In this document: positions 44,290-53,116 of the stretch, piece after piece | How positions within the stretch are numbered: position 1 is the first letter of the stretch | Layout of the letters: each line of letters starts with the position of its first letter | Origin: Berryella intestinalis | GTDB taxonomy: Bacteria > Actinomycetota > Coriobacteriia > Coriobacteriales > Eggerthellaceae | Reading direction: 5' to 3' | DNA length: 64,000 nucleotides | NCBI RefSeq assembly: GCF_000814825.1 | Contig: NZ_CP009302.1 | Span: 1,426,001 to 1,490,000, forward strand | Position numbers and translations under genes: made by a program | Notes under the pieces: generated by a model | What the model saw: only the letters and a program-made list of their open reading frames with translations | Databases searched by the model: none | What the model was told of the DNA's origin: nothing

Positions 44290-44302
44290 AGGAAGGTTGC
44301 TC

Positions 44303-45259
44303 ATGGCTTATCGACCGCCGTTTAATCGCAATGACCGAATCGACTCCCTTTGCATGGAGATCGCAGAGCTCGTGGGAATGATTTCTCCTGAAGCGCCGCT
44401 AGCGAAAAGCCCCACGCTCCATCGAGAACTCAGGATCAAGACGATTCACTCGTCGCTTTTAATCGAGGGCAACAAACTCGCCGAACAGGCCGTTACAGCG
44501 ATCCTCGACGGAAAGAGGGTGCTCGGCAACAGCAACGACATCCTGGAAGTCGAAAACGCAAAACGCGCTTACGACCTGATTTCCGAACTGGACCCGTGCT
44601 CCTTGGAAGACCTTTTGCGGGTACACGGCGTCATGATGGAGAATCTCGTTTCTGAGGCGGGCCGCTTCAGATCGGGCAACGTCGGCGTGTTCGACGGCGA
44701 CGCACTGATCCACGCGGGGACCCCGGCCGCCTACGTCCCCAAAGTCATGGCCGACATCTTCGCATGGCTAAAGACCACCCCGACACATCCGCTCCTCGCC
44801 TCCTGCATCTTCCATTTCGAGTTCGAGTTCTGCCATCCTTTCTCGGACGGAAACGGCAGGACCGGCAGACTCTGGCACACGCTCATACTTTCCAAGTGGA
44901 GGCCCGTCCTTGCCTGGCTACCCATTGAGAGCACCATCAGACAGCGTCAGACTGGTTACTATGAGGCTCTCGCAAAATCTGATTCGATGGGTTCCAGCGA
45001 AGTTTTCGTCGAGTTCATGCTCGAGGTAATCAGGGATTCGATCCTCCCCTTCGCAAAGCCGACGGGCGAACGCGACGCGATGAAAAGCAGAACGATCGAG
45101 TTCTTCAAGGAGAACCCCTGCGCCAACATCGACCAGCTGGCGGGCCATCTCGGCCGCTCGAAAAGAAGCGTCGAGAGGTTGGTCGCAGAGCTGAAGGAGG
45201 ACGGCAGGCTGCTCCGAGAAGGAAGCGCTCGCGCCGGAAAGTGGATTGCGGTTGAATAG
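44303..45259 (+). CDS. Fic-family protein with C-terminal winged helix
   Basis: 318 residues. The Fic active site HPFSDGNGRTGRLWH is complete, with the catalytic His; Fic enzymes transfer AMP or other groups from nucleotides to Ser/Thr/Tyr of target proteins. The inhibitory motif SSLLIEGN (pattern S/TxxxE-G/N) lies in the N-terminal part, making this a class II, self-inhibited Fic. The last 50 residues (CANIDQLAGHLGRSKRSVER, then LVAELKEDGRL) form a winged helix-turn-helix. The start at 44303 sits behind GGAAGG and excludes the operator from the coding region. No antitoxin gene is adjacent. Target unknown. Confidence 0.9.
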   Translation: MAYRPPFNRNDRIDSLCMEIAELVGMISPEAPLAKSPTLHRELRIKTIHSSLLIEGNKLAEQAVTAILDGKRVLGNSNDILEVENAKRAYDLISELDPCSLEDLLRVHGVMMENLVSEAGRFRSGNVGVFDGDALIHAGTPAAYVPKVMADIFAWLKTTPTHPLLASCIFHFEFEFCHPFSDGNGRTGRLWHTLILSKWRPVLAWLPIESTIRQRQTGYYEALAKSDSMGSSEVFVEFMLEVIRDSILPFAKPTGERDAMKSRTIEFFKENPCANIDQLAGHLGRSKRSVERLVAELKEDGRLLREGSARAGKWIAVE

Positions 45260-45304
45260 CGGGCTCCCCTTTGACTTCGGCCGGCGAATACCTCAAGTAC
45301 ATAC

Positions 45305-45330
45305 CCCGGAACTCAGTGCTGAGTTCCGGG
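45305..45330. terminator. Perfect hairpin after fic
   Basis: CCCGGAACTCAG and CTGAGTTCCGGG, 12 bases each, two bases apart, 45 bases after the fic stop. Only TGAGTTT follows, so a weak terminator. Confidence 0.45.
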
Positions 45331-45473
45331 TGAGTTTCCGCTTCGGAGCGGTCTCGCAATGCGAAGACCACACGCACAGATCGATTCGCATGCTGAGTTC
45401 GCGCCTCGCTGAATAGCGATGAGGGAGCTTGCTGAAGCGCGCTCTAGATCGCACCAGCATCCCGACCCGAACG

Positions 45474-45507
45474 CGCGATCGCCCCTGGCCAACCAGGGGC
45501 GATCGCG
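45474..45507. terminator. Perfect hairpin after the flavoprotein gene
   Basis: A 15-bp perfect stem (CGCGATCGCCCCTGG / CCAGGGGCGATCGCG) with loop CCAA, 35 bases beyond the stop of the leftward flavoprotein gene. Neither side has a T tract. With the hairpin at 45305 it fills the 280-base gap between the converging fic and flavoprotein genes. Confidence 0.45.
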
Positions 45508-45542
45508 AAACCAAACCATGAAGCGACAGGGGCATCCGCCGG

Positions 45543-47204
45543 CTAGATGGCGGCTGCGGCGTACTTGCCCGCCAAGCGCCCGCCGCTGTAAGCGCACATG
45601 AGGCTGTAGCCCTCGTAGTCGCAGTACGGGGCGCTCATCAGCGTGCCGTTGTCCGCCCCGGCCACGAACAGACCCTCGATGGGCAGGCCTTTCGCATCGA
45701 TCGCCTGCAGATGGTCGTTCGTGCGAATCCCGCCGATGGTGACCCAAGCGCTGGGCTCGTATTGAAGCGCGTAGAACGGGCCCTCCGCCACCGGCTGCAA
45801 GAAGCATGCGGGCTTCATGAACTGCCCGTCTTCTCCCGCCGCGCAATAGCCGTTGTACTCGTCCAGCGTCTTCGTCAGATCGGGCGCGCCGATAGCCTCG
45901 GCAAGCGCCTCGACCGTGTCGGCCTTGAAGGCCCACCCTTCGGCCACGGCCTTGTCCATCTCCTCCTGAACGTTCTCGAGCGGCTTGCCCTTCAACGTCA
46001 TGCTGCCCGTGCGCCAATTGACCTCGTCCGAGCCGCAAAGCGTCCACGCGTCCACGCCCGACGCCAACCCATCGACGTACTTCTGATCGACGATCGCGTA
46101 GTACTGGCCGCCCAGCAAGCTGATCGCTCCGCCCAAAGCAAGCGGGAGGTTCGCGAAGCGCCCCTCGTTGCTGAAGCGGCGGCCCTGGTTGTTCACCAGC
46201 AACGTGCCGTATATGCCGATCGTGAACGCCGCGCTCTTGCGGTTCCACACACCGTTGGCGTTCTGGTTCGAACCCGTGAACTCGTTACCGGCGATGCCCC
46301 ACTGGGTAGACAGCTGTCCGCCTGCGGCCTTGACCATATCGATGCCCTCGCCGACAGACAAGATGTTGCCCAGCGGGTTCACATGCGTGCCGAAATGCTC
46401 CTGCATCTTCTCCGCATTGCCCAGGAACCCGCCCGTGCACACGATGGTCTGCTTGGCCTCGATGTTCACGACCTTCCCGTCCACCTCGCACTGAACGCCC
46501 TTGACCGCGCCGTTGTCGAGAAGCAGCGCCTTTCCGGTCGCGCCGAACAGGAACTCGCCCCCCTTCCCCTCGATGTGCGCCTGGAGCGGACCCATGCGAT
46601 CCTCGCCCTTGGCCTGGGTCTTCGAGTCCTTCGGATCGGACTGGAAGTTAGCGCGCACCGACGCGTGGCCGGCTCCGTAGTTGTCGGGGCGCAGCCCGGT
46701 CGCGACGCCGAAATCGCGCGTGAAGCGATCGATCGTGTCGCCCGACAGCTCGACCGCCGCACGGATGGCGGGCGCGTTGGTCGCCCAATGGGCGTAATCC
46801 ATGATATGCTCGACGGCCTCGTTCACCGTAAGCGTGATGCCCGCGTCTTTTTGCAGCTGGGACTGCACCATGAAGGGGCCGCCCGCGATCGAGCCGTTCG
46901 AAACGCCCACGTTCTGGCCCTTCTCGACCACGATGACACCCTTGCCCGCATCGACCGCCTCGACGGCGGCCCACATGCCCGCTCCGCCCGCGCCGACGAT
47001 GACGATATCGGTTTGCCTGGTCTCGTCCGCGGACTCTTTCGCAACCGCCCCGGAATCCGCCTGTGCGGTCTTGTCGGAGGCCTTCGACTCCTTGCGCGAC
47101 TGAGGGGCGCACCCCGCAAGCCCCGCCGCCCCCGCAGCCAAAACCGCGGCCGATCCCAAGCCGATGAACCCTCGACGCGTCAGACCCCGTCCCTCGTATG
47201 CCAT
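45543..47204 (-). CDS. Tat-exported FAD-dependent oxidoreductase (fumarate-reductase flavoprotein family)
   Basis: 553 residues. Signal: LTRRGFIGLGSAAVLAAGAAG with lipobox LAGCA, so a Tat-exported lipoprotein. FAD fold: DIVIVGAGGAGMWAAVEAVDAG, VVEKGQNVGVSNGSIAGG; closing FAD contact GLFVAGADNGTLMSAPYCDYEGYSL. The middle substrate-capping domain is related to flavocytochrome c fumarate reductase and ketosteroid dehydrogenases. No heme domain is fused and no FMN-binding domain is present, so electrons must come from another carrier. Gut Eggerthellaceae carry many such enzymes reducing fumarate, urocanate, cinnamates or steroids; the substrate here is unknown. AAGGAGGGAG precedes the ATG. Divergent from a LuxR regulator. 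Confidence 0.88.
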   Translation of the reverse strand: MAYEGRGLTRRGFIGLGSAAVLAAGAAGLAGCAPQSRKESKASDKTAQADSGAVAKESADETRQTDIVIVGAGGAGMWAAVEAVDAGKGVIVVEKGQNVGVSNGSIAGGPFMVQSQLQKDAGITLTVNEAVEHIMDYAHWATNAPAIRAAVELSGDTIDRFTRDFGVATGLRPDNYGAGHASVRANFQSDPKDSKTQAKGEDRMGPLQAHIEGKGGEFLFGATGKALLLDNGAVKGVQCEVDGKVVNIEAKQTIVCTGGFLGNAEKMQEHFGTHVNPLGNILSVGEGIDMVKAAGGQLSTQWGIAGNEFTGSNQNANGVWNRKSAAFTIGIYGTLLVNNQGRRFSNEGRFANLPLALGGAISLLGGQYYAIVDQKYVDGLASGVDAWTLCGSDEVNWRTGSMTLKGKPLENVQEEMDKAVAEGWAFKADTVEALAEAIGAPDLTKTLDEYNGYCAAGEDGQFMKPACFLQPVAEGPFYALQYEPSAWVTIGGIRTNDHLQAIDAKGLPIEGLFVAGADNGTLMSAPYCDYEGYSLMCAYSGGRLAGKYAAAAI

Positions 47205-47471
47205 ATCTCGCTCCCTCCTTCGATCGGGGCGCACCGCCGTGCCCCGCTGTAAGCTGTGCGCTGTCCGCGCGATACCCCCAGCATGGCTTCCCTCGCGGCG
47301 AACCGCACGGATGAAAACCTGCGAAAAGCGGGCGAAGCTTCCTCACCCGTAAAATCACCCCGTCTGTGAACTGGTGTTTCGATAGGAGAGAATACGTTGG
47401 CCTTACTCTTGTGAAGGCCGCTGCGGGCCTTTCGGATACAATCTCATCACTGGCGGAAACGGAGGGGACGG

Positions 47472-48953
47472 ATGACGGGTACCGAGAAGAGGCCTCGAAG
47501 CGACGAGGCGTCCGTGCGCGACCTGATGGATGCGACGGCCCTCGACAGCACCTCGACCGCGACGATCTTCCCCCTGCGCTTCTTGGGAGCGAGCCTGCTC
47601 ATCGCATGGCTATGCTGCACGCACATCGTCGAGATCTTCCCCGTGACCGGAGCGCACGATCTGGACGCCAGAAACGTGAGCGACCTGTTCATGCGCATCG
47701 GCGACATCTCGACGTTTGTGGTCCTGGCCGTCATGGCCCCGCGCATCGGATCGCTCGCCCACCATCGGCCTGCGCTCTGGGTCCTTTCGGGAATCGCCTC
47801 GGCGGGCACGGCGATCTGCGGGTTCGTTTTGATCCCGGGTGCGGGCGACACGGCGGCCCTTGCTTTGGGATCTGTCGTCACCGCTGTTGGCGGGGCGGTT
47901 CTGTTCTGCGTCTGGGCCCAGATCTACAGCCGCATGGGCGCCACCCAGACCGTAGTCTACGGAGCCGCGAGCTGCATCGCCGCCATGCTCGTGTCGCTGG
48001 GGATCGTCTCGATGAGGCAACCCGTCGCCCTCGCGCTGACTTCAGCGCTTCCCCTGCTCTGCGCGGCATGCGCGCTTGCCAGCCAAAAGCTCGTCGCGCC
48101 CGAAGCTCCCTGGAAAAGCGACGTCAGGTTCCCCGTTCCGTGGAAGCTCATCGCCCTCATGATCATCGCCGCCTTCATGAGCGGGCTCTGCGGGCTTTTG
48201 CTGTCCAGCCAAACGGGCGGCGCCATCCACCGCGTCCTCGCAACCGGGCTTGCGGGCATGGCGCTGCTGGGAATGGCGTTCATCCTGCGCGAGCGCTTCG
48301 ATGCCCGCCTGTTGGCGCAGGTGTCGTTGCCTTTGGCCCTCGTTGCGCTCGTTTCGATGCCGTTTGCGGGATCGGAGTTCGGAGAGCTGGTCTCGATAGC
48401 GGCGAAGCTCGCCTACGTGTGGTTCACCCTCTTCGTCCTGCTGCTGCTCGCCAACATCGCGCGACGCTTCGACGTTCCCGCGCTGCGCATGTTCGCCATC
48501 GTGCGAGCCTGCAGCGAGGCGGCCATCTTGGCCGGCGTGATCGCGAAACGCAGCATCTGGGAGTTCGGACTCCATTACGACCAGGCCTTCCTTTTCGCAT
48601 GCATGGCGGCAGGCGCCGTCGCCATCGTTGCATGCCTGGTGATATGGGTGAGCGAGAAAACCGTGAACGACGACTGGGGCGCTTCGGGCATCAGCGTCAC
48701 CACGGGAGCCCGCGTCGAAGGCGATCGGGAGCGCTACCTTGCGCGGTGCGCCGCCGTCGCCGAACGGTTCGGCCTGACGGCGCGCGAAGCCGAGATCCTG
48801 CAGCTGATCGGCGAGGGAAGATCGCGCACCGAGATCAGGCAGATGCTGTTCCTGTCGGAAAACACCGTGAAAACCCACGTGCGCCACGTGTACCAGAAGC
48901 TCGGCATCCACTCGAAGTCCGAGGCCCTGCAGCTGATCGAGGCCGAGTCCTAG
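47472..48953 (+). CDS. Membrane-anchored LuxR-family transcriptional regulator
   Basis: 493 residues. Residues about 30-400 contain some 10-12 hydrophobic segments without a known transporter motif. The last 70 residues are a LuxR/GerE helix-turn-helix: GLTAREAEILQLIGEGRSRT followed by FLSENTVKTHVRHVYQKLGI. The layout (multi-membrane sensor plus cytoplasmic LuxR domain) recurs in Eggerthellaceae next to Tat-exported flavoproteins or molybdoenzymes. It is divergent from such a flavoprotein gene with 267 bases between, which suggests that it senses that enzyme's substrate and controls it. GGAGGGG precedes the ATG closely. Confidence 0.88.
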   Translation: MTGTEKRPRSDEASVRDLMDATALDSTSTATIFPLRFLGASLLIAWLCCTHIVEIFPVTGAHDLDARNVSDLFMRIGDISTFVVLAVMAPRIGSLAHHRPALWVLSGIASAGTAICGFVLIPGAGDTAALALGSVVTAVGGAVLFCVWAQIYSRMGATQTVVYGAASCIAAMLVSLGIVSMRQPVALALTSALPLLCAACALASQKLVAPEAPWKSDVRFPVPWKLIALMIIAAFMSGLCGLLLSSQTGGAIHRVLATGLAGMALLGMAFILRERFDARLLAQVSLPLALVALVSMPFAGSEFGELVSIAAKLAYVWFTLFVLLLLANIARRFDVPALRMFAIVRACSEAAILAGVIAKRSIWEFGLHYDQAFLFACMAAGAVAIVACLVIWVSEKTVNDDWGASGISVTTGARVEGDRERYLARCAAVAERFGLTAREAEILQLIGEGRSRTEIRQMLFLSENTVKTHVRHVYQKLGIHSKSEALQLIEAES

Positions 48954-49008
48954 GCCGCTTGCCCGAAAAGGCCGACTCCGCCGCGCACCGGCCGGCGCGG
49001 TCATTGAA

Positions 49009-49037
49009 AAGGCCAGCCGGTTCGCCCGACTGGCCTT
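49009..49037. terminator. Terminator between the LuxR gene and tRNA-Ile2
   Basis: Stem AAGGCCAG / CTGGCCTT with a 13-base loop that can pair partly (CCGG with CCGA region). On the minus strand it is followed by TTCAATG and lies 10 bases after the tRNA, and it can also end the LuxR transcript. Confidence 0.65.
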
Positions 49038-49047
49038 CGCGTATCGA

Positions 49048-49122
49048 TGGTGCGCCCTGCAGGACTCGAACCTGCAACCAAGGGATTATGAGTCCCCTGC
49101 TCCGCCATTGAGCTAAGGGCGC
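49048..49122 (-). tRNA. tRNA-Ile2 (CAT anticodon, lysidine type)
   Basis: Minus-strand cloverleaf GCGCCCTTAGCTCAATGG, anticodon loop CTCATAA, encoded CCA. Though the anticodon reads CAT, the body (CCTTAGCTCA, GGGGACTCATAATCCC, TTGGTTGCAGGTTCG) matches tRNA-Ile2, whose C34 is turned into lysidine by TilS to read AUA, not tRNA-Met. Confidence 0.88.
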
Positions 49123-49243
49123 GTACCGACGTATTCTAGCGCAACCGAACCGCCCGCGCACATCTCCCCACGAGAAAACGCAATCGATACGCCCCACTGA
49201 ACGCAGGGCTCGGCCCCGGTGCGCGAAAACCGCGCCGCGTGCG

Positions 49244-51541
49244 CTATGCCCGCGTCACGATATAGCACTTGTGTATCTTGGGCGTGCGCGCGAAATCGGC
49301 GGGGATGGTGCTGGCCGACACGTCCTCGAGCGCAACGCCGTAGCGCTCGAGCTTCTCGAGGTCGGGCTTGAACGAGCGCAGGTTGCACGAGAAGATAGCC
49401 TCGCCCTCCTCGGAAAGCAGGCGCGTCACGTTGATCAGCAGCTCCACGTGGTCGCGCTGGACGTCCCAGGTGCGCTTCCCCATCGATTTCGAGTTCGAGA
49501 ACGTGGGCGGATCGACGAAGATGACGTCGAAGCGCCGACCGCTTCGACGCGCGTCGGTCAGCCAGCGCATCACGTCGCCGCGCTCGAACGAGTGCTCGGA
49601 TCCGTCGAACCCGTTCGCCAGCATGTTGCGGTCGGCCCATTCCAGATACGTCTGCGACAGATCGACCGTTACCGTGCTGCGCGCGCCGCCCCCGGCGGCG
49701 TACACCGTGGCCGTGCCCGTATAGGCGAACAGGTTGAGGAACCGCGCGTCCTGGGCGCGCTTGCCCACCAGGCTGCGGGTGATGCGGTGGTCGAGGAAGA
49801 TGCCCGTGTCGAGGCGCCCGTTCAGATCGACCTCGAACGTGTAGCCCCCCTCTTCGACGGTGGTCACGTAGGGGCGGTCCCCCGCATCGCGGTACTGGCT
49901 GCCGCCCTTGTCGCGCATGCGCGTTTTGGCGAACACGTGGTCGGGCCTCACGCCGCACACCACCGCAGCGATGCACAGCGCGTCGGCGAAACGGTGGCGC
50001 GCCTTCTCGGGATCGACCGACGAGGGGGCCGCGTATTCGGAAACATGCAGGTACGTGTTGCCGCGCGCCTCGCCGCAGCCCTCGTACACATCGATGGCGA
50101 CCGCGTATTCGGGAAGGTCGGCGTCGTAGATGCGATAGCAGGAAACATCTTCTGCCGCCGCCCATTTCCGCCGCTCCTTCAGCACTTTGCGCAGACGGGA
50201 AGCGAACTGGATCGACCCTTCGTCGTACACCTGCACCTTGCGCGGAGCGCCTCCCGAAGAGTCGGGGATCTCGATGGTCACGCCCGCATCCGGCGCGGTG
50301 TCGAACACGCGCAGGATCGTCTCGATGCGATCGCGCCCGACCCTTTGGCTGGAAACGGCCCTGCTCTTGAATCGGGCGACCGCGCCCGCTCCCCCTGCAA
50401 GAGCGAACACCGAGCCCTCGGGCGCCGTCGCGCAGGCGTTCACGAACGCGATCTCGGCCGCTTGCAGGCTCGCGCGCTTGCCCGCGGCGCGCGCCTCGGG
50501 ATTGCCGGCGACCAGCAGCCCCGCGGCATCGGCCGCGGCGTAGCGGTTCGCGATCGCCGAGACGCGCCGCACGAGCGGGACGATGCTTTCGGCATCGCCC
50601 AGCTCGACGCTGGCGACAGGGCGCAAGCCGGCGCGGCGGATATGGTCGCGCGCCCTCGAGATCGCAGGAGACGACGCGGCCACGCCCACGAACCGCACGC
50701 GCGTCGTGTCGGGCCGGGCCGTCGGACCGGCGGCGAGGGCGTCGGCTCCCGCGATTCGGGAAAGCCCCTCTTCGAACCGCCGCTCCGCCTCACGCACCAG
50801 CTTTCCCCACAGCGCCTCGTCATGGCCCTTCCATCCGGCAAAGCCCCAGCGCTCGCGACCCAACCCCGCAGCGCGGTCGCACGCGGCGGACACCGCCTCG
50901 GTGAACAGCACGCCGTTTCCGCACACCGGATCGACGAAGCCGAACCCCTTCGCGGCGCACTCGGCCCACGAAGCCTGCGCCAGCAAACCGGCGGCGAGCA
51001 GCGCTTCGAGGGCGGCGTCGTCGGTATCGTCATCTGAGAAGTAGGAACGCGTCCCCAGCGCGCCGCCCGCCAGATCGAGCGAGATCGTCGCCTTGTCGTT
51101 GCGGATGCGCACGTCGATGGCCACGCGCCGGGGCCTCTCGGGCGACTGGGCGCGCTCGGGGGCGAACGCGCGCAGGCGGTCGGCCACCGCATCCTTCACC
51201 TTCAGCGAGGTGAAGCGCGTGTTGCGCAGCTGTTCGTTGGCACCCGATGCGTGGACGGCCACGCTGGCCTCGCTCGATACGATATCCTCCCAGGCGATCC
51301 CGTGAGCACCCGCATACAGCGCATCGGCGTCGGCCGCGCTCACGCGGTCGAGCACCAGCATCACGCGGGCGGCCAGGCGCGACCACAGGCAGGTGCGGTA
51401 TGCCGCCTCCAGATCGCAGAAAAAAGCAACGCCCCCGGCTAAGGGGCGCACTTTCCTGATGCGAAACGTTTTCAGTTCCTCGGCAAGCTGCCCCTCCATA
51501 CCGGAGAGGCAGCTTGCGAACAGTTCAAGTTGCTGAGTCAT
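49244..51541 (-). CDS. rlmL: RlmKL-type bifunctional 23S rRNA methyltransferase with degenerate RlmL half
   Basis: 765 residues. Order: N-terminal ferredoxin-like/THUMP region (ELFASCLSGMEGQLAEELK), an RlmL-type methyltransferase half with SAM motif DPVCGNGVLFTEA, then an RlmK half with LNLFAYTGTATVYAAGGGA and the motif VDPPTFSNSKSM. In E. coli, RlmL makes m2G2445 and RlmK m7G2069. Here the NPPY catalytic motif of the RlmL half is replaced by AGNPEARAAGK, so that half may be inactive while the RlmK half looks intact. The gene lies 18 bases after rpoD and is likely co-transcribed with it. GAGGACT precedes the ATG. Confidence 0.88.
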   Translation of the reverse strand: MTQQLELFASCLSGMEGQLAEELKTFRIRKVRPLAGGVAFFCDLEAAYRTCLWSRLAARVMLVLDRVSAADADALYAGAHGIAWEDIVSSEASVAVHASGANEQLRNTRFTSLKVKDAVADRLRAFAPERAQSPERPRRVAIDVRIRNDKATISLDLAGGALGTRSYFSDDDTDDAALEALLAAGLLAQASWAECAAKGFGFVDPVCGNGVLFTEAVSAACDRAAGLGRERWGFAGWKGHDEALWGKLVREAERRFEEGLSRIAGADALAAGPTARPDTTRVRFVGVAASSPAISRARDHIRRAGLRPVASVELGDAESIVPLVRRVSAIANRYAAADAAGLLVAGNPEARAAGKRASLQAAEIAFVNACATAPEGSVFALAGGAGAVARFKSRAVSSQRVGRDRIETILRVFDTAPDAGVTIEIPDSSGGAPRKVQVYDEGSIQFASRLRKVLKERRKWAAAEDVSCYRIYDADLPEYAVAIDVYEGCGEARGNTYLHVSEYAAPSSVDPEKARHRFADALCIAAVVCGVRPDHVFAKTRMRDKGGSQYRDAGDRPYVTTVEEGGYTFEVDLNGRLDTGIFLDHRITRSLVGKRAQDARFLNLFAYTGTATVYAAGGGARSTVTVDLSQTYLEWADRNMLANGFDGSEHSFERGDVMRWLTDARRSGRRFDVIFVDPPTFSNSKSMGKRTWDVQRDHVELLINVTRLLSEEGEAIFSCNLRSFKPDLEKLERYGVALEDVSASTIPADFARTPKIHKCYIVTRA

Positions 51542-51559
51542 GCAGTCCTCGAGTTGGGA

Positions 51560-52903
51560 TTAGTCTTCCAGGTAGTCTTTGAGCTTGGACGAGCGGGAGG
51601 GATGGCGCAGCTTGGCAAGCGTCTTGCTCTCGATCTGGCGGATGCGTTCGCGCGTGACGCCGAATTCCTTGCCCACCTCTTCGAGCGTGCGGGGATGCCC
51701 GTCTTCCAACCCGAAGCGCAGGCTGATGACCTTGCGCTCGCGCTCGGCCAGGCCGTCAAGCACCTTGGCCAGCTGCTCTTGCAGCATGGAGAAGCTGGCG
51801 GCGTCGGGCGGAACCACCGCGTCGGTGTCCTCGATGAAATCGCCCAGCTGGCTGTCCTCTTCCTCGCCGATGGGCGTCTCGAGGCTCACCGGCTCCTGGC
51901 TGATCTTCTGGATCTCGCGCACGCGCTCGGCGGTCAGGCCCATCTCCTCGCCGATCTCCTCGGGGGTTGGCTCGCGGCCCAGCGACTGGAGCAGCTGGCG
52001 CTGGATGCGCACGAGCTTGTTGATGGTCTCCACCATGTGCACGGGAATGCGGATGGTGCGGGCCTGATCGGCGATGGCGCGCGTGATGGCCTGGCGGATC
52101 CACCAGGTCGCGTACGTCGAGAACTTGAAGCCCTTCTTGTAATCGAACTTCTCGACCGCGCGGATAAGGCCCAGGTTGCCCTCTTGGATAAGGTCCAAAA
52201 ACAGCATGCCGCGGCCCACGTAGCGCTTGGCGATGGATACGACCAGGCGCAGGTTCGCTTCGATGAGCTGCTGCTTCGCATCGATACCGACCTGTTCGAT
52301 GCGGCCGAGGCGGCGCTTCTCGCGCCGTTCGAGCTCGACGCCTTCCTCCTCTGCGCGCTCGAGCTCCTCGGTGGCCGCGACGCCCGCTTCGATCTTCATG
52401 GCCAGATCGATCTCTTCTGCCGCGGTGAGCAGCGGAACCTTGCCGATCTCCTTCAGGTACATGCGGACCGGGTCGCCGGTGAGCATGGTGACGCCCGCAT
52501 CCGCGGCGCGGCGGCGCGACTTCACCTTGCTGACGCGGCTGTTGGTGACCTTGGGAAGCTGGACGTCGGAAACGGCTTTCAGCTCCTCCTCGGGGATTCC
52601 CTCGAGCAGGTCCTCGTCGTCGGAGTCGGGGTCGGAATGGTCCTTGTCGGCATCGGCCGCGTCGACCGCGCCGATCCCCTCGGGCTCGACGTCGTCGGAG
52701 TCCTCGAATTCGTCGGCATCGGTCTCGGCGGCTTTCTTGGCAGCGGGCTTCTTCGGTTTGGCCGCCTTCTTAGCCGCGTCGGCGGGCGCAGCGCCCTCTT
52801 CGGTCCCGATTGCTCCCTCTTCGACGTTCTCGATAAGATCACCTGCTTTTTCGTCTGCGATGCGCTTGGTTTTCGTCGTTGTCTTTTCCGAGGCTTCAGC
52901 CAC
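51560..52903 (-). CDS. rpoD: Primary sigma factor RpoD (SigA)
   Basis: 447 residues from GTG behind AAAGGAAG. The N-terminal 130 residues are acidic and Ala/Lys-rich, of low complexity. Then region 1.2 ([16 protein letters not shown]), region 2 ([52 protein letters not shown]), region 3 ([15 protein letters not shown]) and region 4 ([20 protein letters not shown] then [14 protein letters not shown]). These residues define the housekeeping sigma factor recognising TTGACA/TATAAT promoters, in agreement with the promoters seen in this window. The frame is open for 31 codons upstream, across the promoter, and is excluded. Confidence 0.96.
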   Translation of the reverse strand: MAEASEKTTTKTKRIADEKAGDLIENVEEGAIGTEEGAAPADAAKKAAKPKKPAAKKAAETDADEFEDSDDVEPEGIGAVDAADADKDHSDPDSDDEDLLEGIPEEELKAVSDVQLPKVTNSRVSKVKSRRRAADAGVTMLTGDPVRMYLKEIGKVPLLTAAEEIDLAMKIEAGVAATEELERAEEEGVELERREKRRLGRIEQVGIDAKQQLIEANLRLVVSIAKRYVGRGMLFLDLIQEGNLGLIRAVEKFDYKKGFKFSTYATWWIRQAITRAIADQARTIRIPVHMVETINKLVRIQRQLLQSLGREPTPEEIGEEMGLTAERVREIQKISQEPVSLETPIGEEEDSQLGDFIEDTDAVVPPDAASFSMLQEQLAKVLDGLAERERKVISLRFGLEDGHPRTLEEVGKEFGVTRERIRQIESKTLAKLRHPSRSSKLKDYLED

Positions 52904-52974
52904 GTGAACTTCCTTTCGACCCTGGAGCTTTTGCCCGTATCCACCTGAATTTGGGCACAAAGATACAAGGGTGA

Positions 52975-53003
52975 AGTTTACTACGTTTTCGACCAAACCG
53001 TAA
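52975..53003 (-). promoter_or_regulatory. Candidate promoter of rpoD
   Basis: TTACGG, 17 bases, TAAACT on the minus strand, 72 bases upstream of the GTG. The same -10 (TAAACT) is seen at the fic promoter. Confidence 0.5.
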
Positions 53004-53116
53004 GCCCCGTCGGAATTATGGAGGCGAATCCTCGTTCCCGCCGCGCTCGAACGCTTTCCGCCCCGAAACGTCGCACCGCAGGCCGCCGCCCTCCCCCATC
53101 GGCGCCGATCGGGTCC

